Positions 5,928-7,920 of a stretch of DNA of 7,920 nt are shown in pieces (position 1 is the stretch's first letter; each line of letters begins with the position of its first letter). The DNA lies in NCBI GenBank assembly GCA_947626205.1, contig CANQRO010000064.1, positions 1-7,920 on the forward strand, given 5' to 3'. A program made the translations under genes and the position numbers. Origin of the DNA: an uncultured Clostridia bacterium. Lineage in GTDB: Bacteria > Bacillota > Clostridia > TANB77 > CAG-508. Below the pieces are notes generated by a model. The model searched no databases. It was not told the DNA's origin and saw only the letters and a program-made list of their open reading frames with translations.

Positions 5928-6824
5928 TTATTTTATATTTCTTAGAGCTTCAATACGATCTTCTACACTTGGATGAGTAGAAAACCAGTCGCTTTTTCTC
6001 TTTTTAGAATTAGCATTTTTTCTAAAAGGTTCTGCAATATACATATGCGCAGTTGCAGCACTAGCAGTTTGTAGTTCATTAGGATCTGAAGAAATTTTTT
6101 GAAGTGCAGAAATAAGCCCATCTGGATTTCTTGTAATTTCTACAGCAGTAGCATCAGCTAAAAATTCTCTTCTTCTAGATACAGCTAATTGTAATAATTT
6201 AGCAAAAATTGGTGATAGTACAGCAAGCAATAATCCCAATACAGCAAGTATACTACCGGATTTATTATTATCGTCGTCATCTAATCTTCTCCAAAAGAAT
6301 GAACGAGAAAGCCAATCGGTAATCATAATGATGAATCCTACCATAACAGAAATTACAGCAGATAAACGTATATCATAATTTTTTATATGAGAAAGTTCAT
6401 GAGCAATAACACCTTCTAATTCGTAGTATTCTAATTTTTCTAGTAATCCAGTAGTAACACAAATAACAGCATGTTCAGGATTTCTACCAGTAGCAAAAGC
6501 ATTAGGTTGAGCATCTTCTACTACGTATAGAGCAGGTTTTACTTCCAACCCACTACTTATCATCAAAGCATCTAAAATACCTAAAAGTTTTTTATCTTCT
6601 TCCATAGTTGCAGGTCTTGCTTTACAAGAGGCTAAAACAATTTTGTCACAATTATAATAAGTAATGAACGTAGAAATAATTGAAAACGCAAGAGCTATTA
6701 TAATGGATGTACTACCAAGGTCAAATGCTATACAAATATAATAAATTACTAATGTAACAAGTATTATAAAAATTGAAACAATAAAACCTGTTTTTATTTT
6801 GTTTTTTCTGATATCTTCAAACAT
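5928..6824 (-). CDS. htpX: HtpX-like membrane zinc metalloprotease (M48 family)
   Basis: HtpX proteases sit in the cytoplasmic membrane with the active site on the inner face and degrade misfolded membrane proteins. The product is 298 residues from the ATG at 6824, placed 8 nt after GGAG (6836-6833); a GTG at 6833 overlaps that ribosome binding site and is rejected. Two N-terminal membrane helices (about 14-34 and 39-57) precede the QPNAFATGR segment (106-114). Then come the zinc motif HELSH (142-146), helices at about 154-170 and 190-208, and the third ligand Glu220 in REFLADA. The end THPSVEDRIEALRNI is typical of the family. An Asp-rich cytoplasmic-type loop DDDDNN (182-187) lies between the last helices. 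lemA lies upstream on the same strand, a frequent pairing. An AT-rich region with minus-strand TATAAT boxes at 6855-6850 and 6864-6859 precedes it, but no convincing -35 box is seen. Confidence 0.93.
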   Translation of the reverse strand: MFEDIRKNKIKTGFIVSIFIILVTLVIYYICIAFDLGSTSIIIALAFSIISTFITYYNCDKIVLASCKARPATMEEDKKLLGILDALMISSGLEVKPALYVVEDAQPNAFATGRNPEHAVICVTTGLLEKLEYYELEGVIAHELSHIKNYDIRLSAVISVMVGFIIMITDWLSRSFFWRRLDDDDNNKSGSILAVLGLLLAVLSPIFAKLLQLAVSRRREFLADATAVEITRNPDGLISALQKISSDPNELQTASAATAHMYIAEPFRKNANSKKRKSDWFSTHPSVEDRIEALRNIK

Positions 6825-6938
6825 ATAAATCACTCCAATATAATGAGATATTATACATATTATATTACAAAATAGTATAAATTACTATAAATTTTTGTAT
6901 AATTCAATATATAATTTTAATTTATTTAAATTTTCTTA

Positions 6939-6988
6939 CGAAAATGCACCTCAAATATTAATTTTTCTAACATTTGAGGTGCATTTCG
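6939..6988 (-). terminator. Inverted repeat after lemA, probable terminator
   Basis: AAATGCACCTCAAAT (6942-6956) pairs perfectly with 6972-6986, extended by CG/CG at 6939-6940 and 6987-6988 around a bulged A, with a 15-nt loop. It lies 19 nt beyond the lemA stop, in the 182-nt gap before htpX. On the minus strand the arm ends in TTTT only, so termination may be partial and allow read-through into htpX. Confidence 0.6.
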
Positions 6989-7006
6989 CACATATTATTT
7001 TAAATT

Positions 7007-7561
7007 TTATTTATTAAAATCTACTTTAACATTTTTTCTTGCTTCTTCAGAATCTACTTTAAAGAATTCTGCTGGTTCAAAATGAAACATAGAAGCAATA
7101 ATATTAGATGGAACTACTTCAAGTTTTGTGTTATAAAGTGTTACACTATCATTGTAAAATTGTCTTGAAAATGATATTTTATTTTCTGTGTTTTGAAGTT
7201 CTTCTTGTAATTCAGAAAAGTTTTGACTTGCTTTTAAATCTGGATTACTTTCAGATACTGCCATAATAGTTTTTAATGTACTAGATAATTGGTTATCTAG
7301 TTCTGCCTTTTCTTTAACACTAGAAGCATTTGCCCAAGAAGTTCTAAGTTCAGCAATTTTTGCTAAAGTACCTTCTTCATGTGCCATATATCCTTTAACA
7401 GTGTCTATTAAATTAGGAATTAAGTCAAATCTTCTTTGCAATTGAACATCAATTTGACTCCATGCATTTTTTACTTTTTGTCTTAATCTTACTAAGTTAT
7501 TATATAAGCTGATAATTACTATAACCAATACAATAACGATTGCTAATACAACCCAACCCAT
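7007..7561 (-). CDS. lemA: LemA family membrane protein
   Basis: The product is 184 residues, normal for the family. The ATG at 7561 is preceded by AAAGGAGA (7576-7569) at 7 nt. One hydrophobic helix (about 2-19) anchors the N-terminus. The rest is a helical-bundle domain with the family signature NLVRLRQKVKNAWSQIDVQL (22-41), RRFDLIPNLIDTVKGYMAHE (43-62) and, later, NPDLKASQNFSELQEELQNTENKISFSRQFYNDSV, then a C-terminal FHFEPAEFF. LemA proteins have no proven enzymatic activity; they often neighbour htpX-type proteases or TPM-domain proteins and are inferred to act at the membrane. Here lemA lies upstream of htpX on the same strand. Confidence 0.93.
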   Translation of the reverse strand: MGWVVLAIVIVLVIVIISLYNNLVRLRQKVKNAWSQIDVQLQRRFDLIPNLIDTVKGYMAHEEGTLAKIAELRTSWANASSVKEKAELDNQLSSTLKTIMAVSESNPDLKASQNFSELQEELQNTENKISFSRQFYNDSVTLYNTKLEVVPSNIIASMFHFEPAEFFKVDSEEARKNVKVDFNK

Positions 7562-7592
7562 AATTTTTCTCCTTTCAATATTAATATAATTA

Positions 7593-7621
7593 ATCTTAAC
7601 ATATTTTTATAAAATATACAA
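7593..7621 (-). promoter_or_regulatory. Putative lemA promoter
   Basis: On the minus strand TTGTAT (7621-7616) and TAAGAT (7598-7593) are 17 bp apart, and the -10 is preceded by TG in the extended arrangement (TGTTAAGAT). The ribosome binding site at 7576-7569 follows after about 15-20 nt of leader. The hexamers are imperfect in AT-rich DNA. Confidence 0.45.
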
Positions 7622-7680
7622 TATAGAAAATAAAAGTATTTTACTTCTTATTTAAGCTATATAATAATAGAATAAAACAA

Positions 7681-7710
7681 TTGACAATAGATCATTTGTT
7701 ATGATAAAAT
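7681..7710 (+). promoter_or_regulatory. Promoter of the prepilin-like gene
   Basis: A perfect TTGACA (7681-7686) and TAAAAT (7705-7710) are 18 bp apart, with an extended TG at 7702-7703. A start near 7717 gives a leader of about 88 nt. The spacer and -10 region also holds ATCAT/ATGAT inverted arms (7691-7705), possibly an operator but short enough to be chance. It is divergent from lemA. Confidence 0.7.
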
Positions 7711-7804
7711 AGTAACATAATTAAACTGAAATATATCGGAATAGAAAGTAAAAAAGTGTAAATAATTAGAATAGTAGAAAAGATTAAGAAAGGAACTAAA
7801 GAAA

Positions 7805-7920
7805 ATGGTTAAAGAAAAAGTAAGAAATGTATTGAAAGAAGAGGGAGTAACACTAATTGCGCTAGTAATAACAATAATAGTATTATTAATATTGGCAGGA
7901 ATAACACTAAATTTAGCATT
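7805..7920 (+). CDS. N-terminus of a prepilin/pseudopilin-like protein, cut by the window edge
   Basis: The ATG at 7805 follows AAAGGA (7789-7794). The 38 visible residues are a charged leader MVKEKVRNVLKEEG followed by the hydrophobic run VTLIALVITIIVLLILAG and then ITLNLA. This is the class III (type IV pilin-like) signal arrangement: cleavage by prepilin peptidase after the Gly at residue 14 would release a membrane-embedded N-terminal helix. The residue at mature position 5, usually Glu in pilins, is Ala here. Related proteins belong to type IV pili, type II secretion-like or other surface fibres, but the deciding C-terminal domain is outside the window. It has its own promoter at 7681. 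Confidence 0.75.
   Translation, partial: MVKEKVRNVLKEEGVTLIALVITIIVLLILAGITLNLA

Noticed and set aside
6825..6833. GTG at 6833 as the htpX start
   Set aside because: This codon overlaps the GGAG ribosome binding site of the ATG at 6824.

Overview
The window is AT-rich bacterial chromosome with Shine-Dalgarno sites of the AAAGGAG/GGAGG type, an L20-type attenuator ahead of infC-rpmI-rplT, and short intergenic regions carrying intrinsic terminators. All of this points to a low-GC Bacillota of the Clostridia type. The last gene starts with a prepilin-like N-terminus (EEG-VTLIALVITIIVLL) that I associate with uncultured gut Clostridia; this finer placement is inference. No mobile-element gene, tRNA, rRNA or CRISPR array is visible.

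Layout. (1) 1-314 is the C-terminal end of a cell-wall glucosaminidase-like protein, followed by a terminator. (2) 447-1922 is the translation operon infC-rpmI-rplT. It has a strong promoter overlapped by a 22-bp palindrome, a structured leader with an attenuator, an infC start codon that must be non-canonical (best AUA at 674), and a strong terminator. (3) 1917-2055 is a non-coding hairpin-rich stretch bounded by two near-identical copies of a 16-17 bp sequence. (4) 2063-5920 is a probable four-gene operon: a membrane-anchored WG-repeat protein, an unrecognised 411-residue protein with a C-terminal membrane anchor, acpS (holo-ACP synthase) and tatD. tatD is interrupted by a one-base frameshift at a T6 run. 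(5) On the minus strand, converging on tatD, are htpX (membrane M48 protease) and, upstream of it, lemA. (6) A divergent promoter at 7681 drives a prepilin-like gene that runs off the right edge.

How the genes relate. The translation operon probably carries two feedback loops: L20 acting on the leader, and IF3 discriminating against its own weak start codon. The middle operon joins two conserved housekeeping genes to two uncharacterised membrane-anchored proteins predicted to sit on opposite faces of the membrane (WG repeats outside, the 411-residue protein inside). That pair is the least explained part of the window. htpX and lemA are a commonly co-occurring pair linked to membrane-protein quality control. 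I see no convincing multi-gene defence or other exotic system. The strongest items for a second look are the non-canonical infC start, the tatD frameshift, the promoter palindrome, the hairpin element, and the WG-repeat/tail-anchored pair.
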